DNA of 44,990 nt from a virus: positions 1 through 44,990 of the IMG/VR virus record IMGVR_UViG_3300046501_000314. One strand, written 5' to 3'. This document shows, one piece after another, positions 35,874 through 44,765 of this stretch; position 1 is the first letter of the stretch; every line of letters starts with the position of its first letter. The notes beneath the pieces were generated by a model. That model was not told the origin of the DNA and did no database searches. It was given only the letters and a program-made list of their open reading frames with translations. The position numbers and the translations under genes are program-made.

Positions 35874-38245
35874 CAGCTTTCCCCTACCGGCTGGCCGATG
35901 GTGCAGGACTCAATTTCCTTGGCCGCGGCGATTTCATCATCTGCCTCTTGCATGATCTCATCAAGCGAGCGCGAACCCCGGCCATCGCCGATGTCGATCA
36001 TGATGGGCTCAGCCTCGCGCCCAGCCGGCGCAGATCCGATCGGGCCAAGCTGGCGCTCTTCATTGTCGGCGATCAGCTTGCGGGCATTCATGATCACCGC
36101 GTCTTCCGTCTCAGGAGAGGTAGCAATCTTCTCGATAGCCTCTGGCGTCAGGCGTTCAGCGGCGACGGCTTCCAGATCCTCACGGCCAGCCTTGGCAAGC
36201 GAGCCGCGCAGAACGTCGCCAGCGTCCAGCGGTTCACCGAAGAGCCTCGGCCCGGAGTCGTTCTTCATAGCTTCCGTCGCGAAGTCATCGAGGAAGGCAC
36301 CGAGGCGCTTACGGCTGATCGGCCGGGAGAGATTGGCATCGCCGAACATGGCGCGCGCCACAATCTTGGCCGTCTCGCTGGGGCCGCCGAACATCTCGGC
36401 TTGGTTCACGAGATCACCGACCTTCTGCCCTTCATCGCGGGCGCGCATCACCGTGCGGACGGCATCGAGCAGATCGTCGGTGATGTCCATGCCCTTTGGG
36501 ATCTGCCCGCGCGAGACGGCGTCCCTCATCTTCGCCCAGGCGGGAGCGCTGTCGCCGAGCGCGCCAGAGATCGCCTTGATGTTGCTGTCGGCATCTTCGA
36601 GCGCGCGGCCGAGGAGATTGGAGTCGCCGTAGGCGCGGCCCATAAGCGCGGCCATGACACGGCGCTCGCCCTGCTGGGAAAGAACACCGTGGCGATCGAC
36701 AAGCTCGCTCTGTTCGGCGCGTGGAAGCTTTTGCATGAAGCCACGTACGAAATCCCGATTGGTGGTCGCATCAACATCGGCACCCTGCAGCTTGTCGAGC
36801 AAGGCATCATCGATCATGCGTCCATCGGACAAAGCCTGTTCAGCCGGAGCGAGGCGCATGGCCGTCGATCGGTTTGCCGCTGTCACGAAATTGAGCCTGT
36901 CCTCATCAGTCAGATCGGTGATGCGCCGGGCGATCAGCACCGGCTTCGCCATGTCGCCGATCTCATAGCCCTGCGACTGAAGATAGTTGCGATAGCTGTC
37001 CGCGCTGGGGCCGCCCATCTCATAGGCGCGACGGATCGCCATGACGCGGCCATTGCCGGACTCCACCAGATAATCAGGTCCAATGATCGGCGCACCGTTT
37101 GCGGCATCCGTGGAAGGCCCGAGCCGTTCCGGCTGCAAACTGCCCGCGATATTCTGCACCTGATCCTGCGATATCGCGCGGGTTCGATCGCGCGGCTGAA
37201 ATTCCTGCGGAAAGGCGGGGTTCAGGCCCATATCATCGTTATGTGAGGTGGTCAGGCTGTCAGCATCGACGACCTCATAGTTCACGCCGACGGATCGGCC
37301 GTCCGCATCATAGACCCGGCCCGGCCGTGCCTGTGCCTGAAGGAAGGCTTCGGGGGGCAACTCCACCGGCCGCCCGGCGAATAGATCATCGGATGCCTTG
37401 TCGACGGTGGCACGATAGATGGCCTTCCCCTGTGGCGTCACCTCCTGCCGATATGACGGAATGGAGGCTTCACGCTGGACAACATTGGCGGCATCGACGA
37501 CGTGGCTGGGCCAATCACCGGTTCTCAGCCGCTCCCATAGGCCGGCGAGTCCCTTCAGTCCGCCACCCAGCACAGCGCCGCCGACACCAGCGGCGGCAAC
37601 CTCGTACGCCGCCGTTTTCGCATTGAAATTCGGGTCCACCTGTTTGCGGTAGTCATAGGCGACTGCTGTGCCGAGTGCCTGAGACCCAGCACCTAGCGCA
37701 CCTTCCGTTGCCGCCGTCCGAATGATGCCGGCGGCTGGCCCAGCGCCAAAGGCCATTGTCATCGCGTTGAGCGGATCACGCATCGCACCGACGGCGGTAC
37801 CAGCGAAGCCACCAAGCGCAGAGGCCCAGGAAGTGGAATTTTCCTGAAGCTGCTGCGAAGCACCGGAAACGCTCTGTGAACGCTTCAGCGCCTCGCTCGT
37901 GATGTAGCCGTTCTCCGGAAAGAAAAGATCGCTGTCCGGATTGCTCTTCTTCCACGCATCGAACTGCCCGCGCGCTGCCGCCTCGCGATCCGCGATGGGA
38001 TTGACGCCGGGACCGCCGAGCCAGTTCCGAACACGAACGCCGCTCTCCTTGTAAAAGCGGTCGATGAATTCGCTCTGGATATCGGCGCGCTGCAACTCGC
38101 GAGAGTTGACGTTGTTCGCGTCGACCATTGCCGCTTGATCAGCTTGGAAACGCGAGATGAAACCCGGATCGAGTCCTTGAACCGGGTTCTGATTGGCGAA
38201 TTCAAGCGCGGCATTCCGCTGCGCATCATCGATGAGGAGAGCCAT
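35873..38245 (-). CDS. Internal virion protein with DdrB/ParB-like domain
   Basis: A protein of 790 residues, from ATG 38245 overlapping the upstream stop. Residues 310-445 (VNYEVVDADSLTTSH; FQPRDRTRAISQDQVQNIAG; PIIGPDYLVESGNGRVMAIR; QSQGYEIGD) match the DdrB-like ParB-superfamily domain known from phage virion and mobile element proteins. ParB-fold enzymes can bind nucleotides or cut DNA, but the role here is unknown. The rest is helical with Gly/Ala-rich segments (145-235) that might insert into membranes. It belongs to the ejection cluster. Confidence 0.82.
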   Translation of the reverse strand: MALLIDDAQRNAALEFANQNPVQGLDPGFISRFQADQAAMVDANNVNSRELQRADIQSEFIDRFYKESGVRVRNWLGGPGVNPIADREAAARGQFDAWKKSNPDSDLFFPENGYITSEALKRSQSVSGASQQLQENSTSWASALGGFAGTAVGAMRDPLNAMTMAFGAGPAAGIIRTAATEGALGAGSQALGTAVAYDYRKQVDPNFNAKTAAYEVAAAGVGGAVLGGGLKGLAGLWERLRTGDWPSHVVDAANVVQREASIPSYRQEVTPQGKAIYRATVDKASDDLFAGRPVELPPEAFLQAQARPGRVYDADGRSVGVNYEVVDADSLTTSHNDDMGLNPAFPQEFQPRDRTRAISQDQVQNIAGSLQPERLGPSTDAANGAPIIGPDYLVESGNGRVMAIRRAYEMGGPSADSYRNYLQSQGYEIGDMAKPVLIARRITDLTDEDRLNFVTAANRSTAMRLAPAEQALSDGRMIDDALLDKLQGADVDATTNRDFVRGFMQKLPRAEQSELVDRHGVLSQQGERRVMAALMGRAYGDSNLLGRALEDADSNIKAISGALGDSAPAWAKMRDAVSRGQIPKGMDITDDLLDAVRTVMRARDEGQKVGDLVNQAEMFGGPSETAKIVARAMFGDANLSRPISRKRLGAFLDDFATEAMKNDSGPRLFGEPLDAGDVLRGSLAKAGREDLEAVAAERLTPEAIEKIATSPETEDAVIMNARKLIADNEERQLGPIGSAPAGREAEPIMIDIGDGRGSRSLDEIMQEADDEIAAAKEIESCTIGQPVGES

Positions 38246-41200
38246 CACTTTTCCCTGAGATCGAGAATGAACGGTCCACCGGAGACACGGCTAAGACGGG
38301 AGTCGCCCTGTACCGGAGCGGTCTGCGCAAAGGCTGGCGTCGAACCGGGCAAGCTGAAGTCGATCAGGTATTGCCCGTCACCGACCGCTTTGAGGCGCCC
38401 CTGCCGCCAGATGTCGCGCGGAGAGATCTGCGTTCCGTCTGCCGTGATCGCCCCGGTGATCTGTTCAGGCTTGAGGCCCCTCATCAGCCCGTCGAACTGA
38501 TCCTGTGTCATCCCGTAGCGCGGCGCGATGACGGTCTCGCCATTCATCGTGAGAGCGCCACCGGTCACATCGTTGACGGCTTGCGTCATACGAGTGCTGT
38601 TGAGTTCTGCCGAGGTGTCTCCGGCCATGCTGGAGAGATCGGCATACCGGGCGGTGGCAGCTTCAAGGATCTGCTGGCGGGCACCTTCAAGCCCTGCACC
38701 GAATGCGGTTGGCGGCAGGATCTGGTCGACATCAGCGGTATTCGAATCCGACTTCTTCGGCGCAAAGTTTGGATTTGCCGTGAGCAATGTGCGGCCTCGG
38801 ATGATGGACTGAGCGACTTCTGGGTTCTCGGCATAGATCGCCCCAGCCGTCGCCAGCGCGCGCGTATCTGGCTTCGATGCGAGATCGGCCATTGTTGATT
38901 TGAACGTCTCGGGGCTGAGTGAACTGGACATTGCGCCGAGCATCGCCGCTTGCGCCGCCGGAGTGGCAGTCTCGATGAAGCTGGACAGCGCGGTCTTGTC
39001 GACCGGCCGCAGCGCGGAGATGTTGCCGACTTCGCCTCGGGCGCGCAACAGGTTCACGGTGTTCTGCCGAGCCGCCAGAGCTGCGGACACCGCATCTGTC
39101 CCGGCGGCAACATCGATGGGGGGAACAGCCTTCGAGAACCCGCGCTGTGCCGCATACCCGATCGGATCATTCTTGATGGCTTCCGCGCTCTGCTGATCAT
39201 AGCGCTGTGCCGCGCTGAGGATATCTTGCTGTGCCATGGTGGCGCCATCGGCGGCGCTGGCCTGCAAACCGGAGATCGCAGCGGCGCGCTGTTCTGGTGG
39301 CAATTGCGCGAGGGCTTGGCCGGCGGCCTCACTCTGCATGAAGCGGCCAACCTCAGATTTAAAATTCGGATCATCGACGAGAGCGAGCTGACGGGCGAAG
39401 AGCGAGAACTCATTTGCATCCGGCGCATAGCCCTTCTTGATGCCATCCTGAATATCTGACCAATAAGCTTTGGCGTCGGCGGTGACGCCTTCGCGATATG
39501 CCTTGATCGCATCCGGAGGCACGCCGAGGCCATTGCTGGATGGTGGCGCACCGCCGACCGCAGAACGGCCTTGGTGCGTGGAGGAATCCTCGATATGCCA
39601 GTTCTCATTCGCGAGCGGAAACTTGAGGCCGAAAGTTGCGGCGTTCTGGTGAAGCCAGTTCACAACTTCAGGCGGCGCATCCTTCAAGCTTTTGCCGTCA
39701 TATCCGAGATCGGCAGCATCGCCCTTGTTATGTTCCGAGTTTCCAGGCGGAGCGACCCATTTGCGGGCCTCTTCGGCTGAACCATATTTCTTGAGCGCTG
39801 CCTGCCAAAGCTCGTTCTGGTGATCCACGTCGCGATAAGCAGAATAAACTCCGAGCTTTTCACGAATACCGGGAGGCGCGGCCTGTAGGAGTGCAGCAAC
39901 TTTGTTGCCGAAACCTTCCTGCAAACCGTCAATTGCCGCCTCACCTTTGTCTGTCACGCTCAGGAGAAAAGCGCGAGAAGCGGAAGGCCCAGCCTGTCCC
40001 ATCGTGCGGCCAGTCGGCGCCCCGGCCTGACCAAGCACCTTCTTGTAATAGTCTGCGGTTTCTTTGGGAATGACGCTATCGTCACGGCCATTGGCAATCC
40101 ATGCATCGGCGCGGGCCGGGCCACCATTATACGCGACAAGAGCGGCTTGCTGATCGCCACCATACCGTTGCAGCATCTGGTTATAGTAGGCCTCGCCATA
40201 CCGCTCGCTGACATCATCCCTTTGCAGATAGGCCTTCTTCTCGACATCGGTGCCATTGAACGGAAAGTTCTTGTCACCGAGGGACCGTGCGACTTCCTCG
40301 CCCGTTCCTGGCATGACCTGCATCGCGCCGAGCGCGCCAGCCCGCGATACCTGTGTTCCATCACCGCCGCTTTCAACATTGCGCATGGCGCTGAGAACGT
40401 TGCCGTTGGCCGCTGCGAATCCAGATGTCGCGATCTGCACCCGCTGGTCTGGGGTCGCTGTCTTGAAGTCGCGAATGATACGGGCAGTGTTGCGCGCCTG
40501 GCTGAGTTGGAGTGCGCCGGCCGGATCGCCGCCGCGTGCGAGATTGCCGATGAGATCGTCGATCGCCGGATTATCAATCCCGACCTGCTGATCGAGCAGC
40601 TTTTGAACCTGTGTGGACTGATCCTGAAAAGGCTTCACGGCAACCTTCTGCTGCGCAACGAAGCCGTTGATCGTCTCATCCATGATCCCGTTATATTGGC
40701 GGCGCTCTGCCGGCGAGAGGTTCAAACTGGTATCGGTCAGGATGCCTTCGGCCTGCTTGCGAGCGGCGACAACGCCGCCTTCCTGCAAGGTCTTATTGAC
40801 GGAACCCACCATGGCTTCCGCCATGTTCCGGGACTCCGTGTGCTTCAGGTCGATATCGGCCTGCTTCTGCGACATGGTGAAATCGGGGTTCGCTACCATG
40901 TTCTGATACAGCGACGTTAACTGACCACGCTTCGCCTGATAGTCTGGCGTGTTCGTGCCGCCGCCTCGCGCAAGCGTAGCCATTTCGTCCATCAGGTTTT
41001 GCGCTTCGGACTTGGTGTCTGCTTCGAACACCGCGATATCGCGCTTGCGCTTCACCTCCGAAACACCAAGGCTGAATTGCGAGCCATATTGATCGAGCTG
41101 CGCCTGGATAGAACCCTTCAACTCTTCCGGCGCGTTCTTCAGGATTCCCTTTTGATAGGTGTTCCAGCCAGCATTGAAGACGGCAGGGTCGCCCTTTGCA

Positions 41201-41526
41201 GCATCCGCCTGCTGCTGCCCCTGTGTCCTGATATCTCCCTGCAAACGCGCCATCATCCCGAGCTCAGCCGCATGATTATAGGTGCGCGCGGTATCCGTGG
41301 TGTTGTCTTTGAGCGTGACCTGAAGATTTCCGTCAGCATCTCGATAGACGGCGTTCGATCCTTCCTTTTGGGCAGTGTCGAGTTCGCTGTTATGAATGCG
41401 CTGGCCCACGTCGCCGAGGGCGCTGGCGATCTGCATATACGGGTTTGCGGCGACATCCGCAGGAACGCCGCGCAAGTCAGCCTGAAGGATACCGCGATTG
41501 GGATTGACGGTGGGAAGACGTGCCAT
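38245..41526 (-). CDS. Internal virion protein with lytic transglycosylase and M15 peptidase domains
   Basis: A protein of 1093 residues. Residues 375-500 are a soluble lytic transglycosylase domain: NVLSAMRNVESGGD with Glu385, SRAGALGAMQVMPGTG and ALVAYNGGP. Residues 530-650 are an M15/VanY-type peptidase: VYSAYRDVDHQNELW, SEHNKGDAAD (His599, Asp606) and ENWHIE (His644). The virion thus carries two cutting activities against cell wall, one for glycan strands and one for peptides. The flanking parts are helical. It replaces T7 gp16 function, which has only the transglycosylase. Confidence 0.9.
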   Translation of the reverse strand: MARLPTVNPNRGILQADLRGVPADVAANPYMQIASALGDVGQRIHNSELDTAQKEGSNAVYRDADGNLQVTLKDNTTDTARTYNHAAELGMMARLQGDIRTQGQQQADAAKGDPAVFNAGWNTYQKGILKNAPEELKGSIQAQLDQYGSQFSLGVSEVKRKRDIAVFEADTKSEAQNLMDEMATLARGGGTNTPDYQAKRGQLTSLYQNMVANPDFTMSQKQADIDLKHTESRNMAEAMVGSVNKTLQEGGVVAARKQAEGILTDTSLNLSPAERRQYNGIMDETINGFVAQQKVAVKPFQDQSTQVQKLLDQQVGIDNPAIDDLIGNLARGGDPAGALQLSQARNTARIIRDFKTATPDQRVQIATSGFAAANGNVLSAMRNVESGGDGTQVSRAGALGAMQVMPGTGEEVARSLGDKNFPFNGTDVEKKAYLQRDDVSERYGEAYYNQMLQRYGGDQQAALVAYNGGPARADAWIANGRDDSVIPKETADYYKKVLGQAGAPTGRTMGQAGPSASRAFLLSVTDKGEAAIDGLQEGFGNKVAALLQAAPPGIREKLGVYSAYRDVDHQNELWQAALKKYGSAEEARKWVAPPGNSEHNKGDAADLGYDGKSLKDAPPEVVNWLHQNAATFGLKFPLANENWHIEDSSTHQGRSAVGGAPPSSNGLGVPPDAIKAYREGVTADAKAYWSDIQDGIKKGYAPDANEFSLFARQLALVDDPNFKSEVGRFMQSEAAGQALAQLPPEQRAAAISGLQASAADGATMAQQDILSAAQRYDQQSAEAIKNDPIGYAAQRGFSKAVPPIDVAAGTDAVSAALAARQNTVNLLRARGEVGNISALRPVDKTALSSFIETATPAAQAAMLGAMSSSLSPETFKSTMADLASKPDTRALATAGAIYAENPEVAQSIIRGRTLLTANPNFAPKKSDSNTADVDQILPPTAFGAGLEGARQQILEAATARYADLSSMAGDTSAELNSTRMTQAVNDVTGGALTMNGETVIAPRYGMTQDQFDGLMRGLKPEQITGAITADGTQISPRDIWRQGRLKAVGDGQYLIDFSLPGSTPAFAQTAPVQGDSRLSRVSGGPFILDLREK

Positions 41527-41529
41527 GTT

Positions 41530-41937
41530 TTACGACCACTTCAAGCTGCTGAGACCCTTGGCCGCGCCGCCGGCCAGTGAGAAAAGCCCGGCGGTCTGGT
41601 AAGCCCCGGCCGCCCGATCTTGTGACGAAGCCTCGAGCCTTTTGCCGGTAACCGCCGTGACACGGTTCCGATCGCTCAGATCCTCTTGCCGCTGCTCAAG
41701 CGCAATCCCTGTCGGGCTATTCGCCCCGACGCCGGATGATGCCCGGATCGCACGAATGTTCGAGATCGTTGACATCAGGTCCTCGCGATAGGCAGTGTCA
41801 GTCTCGTTGGCCTGCACGCGCGCAAGCCCAGCCTGATCCTTCGCGGTCTGCGCGGATTGATTGTTGCCGACCATGCCGCCGACACCGGACAAAATGCCGG
41901 AACCTGCAATGAGTGCTGCGCTTGCTCCGCCGTCCAT
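41530..41937 (-). CDS. Small internal virion protein (gp14-like)
   Basis: A protein of 135 residues. It begins with a Gly/Ser/Ala-rich hydrophobic segment (ALIAGSGILSGVGGMVGN), continues as a Gln/Ala helix and ends in a Gly-rich hydrophobic part, as T7 gp14-like ejection proteins do. These insert into the outer membrane upon infection. It starts within the stop of the nozzle gene (TAATG) and precedes the larger ejection proteins, the standard order gp14, gp15/16. Confidence 0.75.
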   Translation of the reverse strand: MDGGASAALIAGSGILSGVGGMVGNNQSAQTAKDQAGLARVQANETDTAYREDLMSTISNIRAIRASSGVGANSPTGIALEQRQEDLSDRNRVTAVTGKRLEASSQDRAAGAYQTAGLFSLAGGAAKGLSSLKWS

Positions 41938-44060
41938 TAGACCGTGATCTCCGTTGTCAGTTCGAGGAGCTTGAACTCCCCTGGAAAGGTTTGCTCGAAG
42001 AAGAGTTGCGGGTCGAAGTCTCGGCCGAGGACACGGATCGTGTATGTGTCGGATCGCAACGGCATCGGAGCCGCGAAGTCATCACCGCCGACATAGCCGG
42101 CAAGGAGACGGCTCCCCATCTGGAATTCCTGGGTATCCTCAACTCGCGCAGCCGCGCGCACAATCCGCCGGCGGCGCAGGTTTTGCTTATAGTCACTGCC
42201 GCCTTCCGTCTGTTGGAACAGCGGAGACAACGTCCAGATGAACAGGTATCCGACGATCACATTCGTGAAGCCTCCGATACCCGGAACCGCCCCACCAGCG
42301 CCAATAACAGCATCGCCAAGATAGAAGCCATCAGCCCATATCTGCATGGTGGCGCCAGCAAAGGCGCCCGGAATATTTCCGCCGACCGCAGCAAGCGCAC
42401 AATCCGGCTTCATCGCGGAATCGTTCTCCTCGACAACGGAGATGGACCCGGCACCAACTGGATAGATCGTCAGAAACTTCGCCTCGTCGAAGCGAGTGCA
42501 GACATCCTTCACGATGCCCTGGCCGGTATGCTTGAGCCAGCCGACATATTGCCGAGCAACATTGTATTGTCCGAGCACGACGCTGCCGTCACCGTTCACC
42601 ACATAGATCTGCCGGCTTGCGTTTTGCGGCGTCCCCGCATTCGATCCGATGGCAACGATGTCGTTGAAGAGGTGACGATGTCCCTCTGTCAGTTCGGTGA
42701 CCTGATACGGGCGTGCCTGCGCTCCGGTGGCGTTAATGGCATAGATGCCAGTGCCGGACTCATCGACGAACAGAGCGCCTTCGGTAACCTGCACCGGCTT
42801 CACCGCAGAGATCCGGCCAGAGTAGAGAAGATTGAATTCGACAGATCCGGGTTGCAACGGAGCCGTGCCAGATACCGGGATATAGAAGACGCCGCTGTCG
42901 GTGATCGCGAACTCATCATAGCCGCCGACCACATGGAGAACCCGGCAGTCCGCTTGCAGATACTCGAAGATCGCGCTTTCCGCATCATCGGCGCTGATCA
43001 AATAGTTCAACGGGTCGTCGATCGCAGACCAAATGATCGCCGCCTTGAACTGCGGGAAGTCGCAAAAAATGATCCGGTTGTCATCGACAGCGACAGACTG
43101 CGGCCATCCGCGAAAGTCCGACATGAAGATCTCGGTCCATTGCGTCGTCGCACCTGGTGAAACGATCGTCATGGATTCCGTGTTGGCATCAGCGTTCGGG
43201 CCGACAAGGCGATCCGACGGATCACGCTGGCGATACTGGTTGAGAACGACACCTGTGATCGTCAAGCCGACGATGTCGATCCCGATGATTTCGATCTGAA
43301 CCCCGGAAACACTGGTTTGCGCGAGTTCGCCAATGGTGAAGCCCTCAAGTTCCGTGGCATCGGCGAAGACATATCGGATAGTAGGCGCCAGGCGCTCCAA
43401 CGCCGTCGCTGTCGCCGTCGTCGACGAGGTCACCGTATCGATCTGCAATTGCCGGCCGGCATATTCGAAAATGGTCCAGACATGGGCGGCATTGAGCACG
43501 GCGGCCGAGAACGTCACATTGATCCCGGCGCCGCTGGTGGCGCTGACCTGCATCGTCACGCCCTTGTTGCCGAACCGGAAGAACGGAGCCTCATAGGTTC
43601 CGGAAAGTTTGCGATCAAACTGGAAATTTGAAATCGTCCAGGCCCGCGTATTCTCGTTGACCGTGACGACCTGTGTCCGCATGCCAGGACCGCAGACGAA
43701 AATCAGGTTTTCATAGAAACCCCAAACGAGCCGCGACAGAATGGCGGATGACCATGGCGCGCCCAACGTTGCAAGGATCGCATGGCTCTCGTCTCGCACG
43801 GTGAGATAACCATTTCCGAAGCTCAGAAAATATCTAAGACCATCATGGAATGGCTGAAACTCGTCAGTGCGGCCGGCTTCTGGAAACAGCATGCGACGGC
43901 CGAAGCGCCGCTGAAGCGCGCCCGATGGAGTCGTTTGCAGGTTCCGAGCAAGCCGAACGCCGAATTTGAAGATGTCCAGATCATCGCGGCGGATGGAATC
44001 CGGATCAATCTCACCAGCCGAGAAATCACGCTGGCGGATAACCATCGTGTTGAAACTCAT
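41937..44060 (-). CDS. Tail nozzle (tubular protein B-like)
   Basis: A protein of 707 residues, beta-rich throughout. The N-terminus (MVIRQRDFSAGEIDPDSIRR; FKFGVRLARNLQTTPSGALQ; RRFGRRM) is typical of podoviral tail stabilisation or nozzle proteins of the BPP-1 and N4-like kind, and GWPQSVAVDDNRIIFCDFPQ is the characteristic internal block. It forms the distal tail tube through which DNA leaves. It overlaps the adaptor gene by 4 bp. Confidence 0.83.
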   Translation of the reverse strand: MSFNTMVIRQRDFSAGEIDPDSIRRDDLDIFKFGVRLARNLQTTPSGALQRRFGRRMLFPEAGRTDEFQPFHDGLRYFLSFGNGYLTVRDESHAILATLGAPWSSAILSRLVWGFYENLIFVCGPGMRTQVVTVNENTRAWTISNFQFDRKLSGTYEAPFFRFGNKGVTMQVSATSGAGINVTFSAAVLNAAHVWTIFEYAGRQLQIDTVTSSTTATATALERLAPTIRYVFADATELEGFTIGELAQTSVSGVQIEIIGIDIVGLTITGVVLNQYRQRDPSDRLVGPNADANTESMTIVSPGATTQWTEIFMSDFRGWPQSVAVDDNRIIFCDFPQFKAAIIWSAIDDPLNYLISADDAESAIFEYLQADCRVLHVVGGYDEFAITDSGVFYIPVSGTAPLQPGSVEFNLLYSGRISAVKPVQVTEGALFVDESGTGIYAINATGAQARPYQVTELTEGHRHLFNDIVAIGSNAGTPQNASRQIYVVNGDGSVVLGQYNVARQYVGWLKHTGQGIVKDVCTRFDEAKFLTIYPVGAGSISVVEENDSAMKPDCALAAVGGNIPGAFAGATMQIWADGFYLGDAVIGAGGAVPGIGGFTNVIVGYLFIWTLSPLFQQTEGGSDYKQNLRRRRIVRAAARVEDTQEFQMGSRLLAGYVGGDDFAAPMPLRSDTYTIRVLGRDFDPQLFFEQTFPGEFKLLELTTEITV

Positions 44061-44647
44061 CCTCGCCTCGTGCGCCGCGCCATGGCGACCTTTGATTTGT
44101 AGATGTTGCGGGCCGGGTTCTGTTGGTCGAGATGCGCGCGTGTCTCGATGATCAGATCCTTGGCGGCCTGATCCCTGACGCGGGCTTCCGTCATGTCTTC
44201 ATTGAGACCGCGAAGGCATCCCGACTCCACCATCAGCGTGAGGACTTCCTCAGCCATAGGGTGCCAGTTCGCCTGATCGAGCTCGCGAACGACCTTGGCG
44301 GAAATGCCATCCGAATGCCGCGAGCTCAGAATGAAACCGATGATCTCGTATTCCGTGAGCGGGCAATTGTTGTGGTAGATTTCCTTGACGTGCAGCACCT
44401 GCGGCGGCGACGGGATGCGGAAACCATTCTGTGGAAATCGGCGGGAAAGGTTCTCCGCATCCGGCACACGGACAAGGTTTTCGACCGTCACCGAGAACGG
44501 CCATGCGTGCATCGAGATCAGGAATTTGATCGCCCGGTCGAAGGCTGCATCCGCGACCTGATATTCTGCCGACGGATCATGCAGAATGTTCACGCGGGCA
44601 TTCCCGGTGTTGATCAGCGCATTGTTGATGACGGTCAGCTTATCCAT
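44057..44647 (-). CDS. Tail adaptor (tubular protein A-like)
   Basis: A protein of 196 residues. LTVINNALINTGNARVN and FDRAIKFLISMHAWPFSVTV at the N-terminus, with the Trp in HAWPF, are hallmarks of the T7 gp11-type adaptor family that joins portal to nozzle. It is the first gene of the tail and ejection operon and follows the terminator at 44691 and late motif copy 6 at 44679. Confidence 0.85.
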   Translation of the reverse strand: MDKLTVINNALINTGNARVNILHDPSAEYQVADAAFDRAIKFLISMHAWPFSVTVENLVRVPDAENLSRRFPQNGFRIPSPPQVLHVKEIYHNNCPLTEYEIIGFILSSRHSDGISAKVVRELDQANWHPMAEEVLTLMVESGCLRGLNEDMTEARVRDQAAKDLIIETRAHLDQQNPARNIYKSKVAMARRTRRG

Positions 44648-44678
44648 GCGCCGAATGTGTCGGAAGCGAAGACCCCCG

Positions 44679-44690
44679 GCAAAGCACAGG
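44679..44690 (-). promoter_or_regulatory. Late motif copy 6, tail operon promoter candidate
   Basis: The minus strand reads CCTGTGCTTTGCCG, with CACATT 17 bases after TTGCCG. It lies directly after the terminator that ends the head operon and 32 bp upstream of the adaptor start, the clearest promoter context of the six copies. Confidence 0.65.
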
Positions 44691-44728
44691 CAAAGAAAAA
44701 CCCCGAGGCGTTGGGGTCCTCGGGGTTT
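44691..44728 (-). terminator. Rho-independent terminator of the head operon
   Basis: AAACCCCGAGG (44698-44708) and CCTCGGGGTTT (44718-44728) form a perfect 11-bp stem with a 9-base loop. On the minus strand it is followed by TTTTTCTTTG. It closes the transcript of the head genes after the Ala/Lys repeat gene. Confidence 0.9.
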
Positions 44729-44765
44729 CCTTCAGTAGCCTCGGCCGCGATGGTGAGGGGCTACG

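Noticed and set aside
2809-44690. GANTC sites within the late motif as GcrA targets
   Set aside because: I see no GANTC in or directly beside the six copies, so a classical methylation-dependent GcrA target is not supported there.
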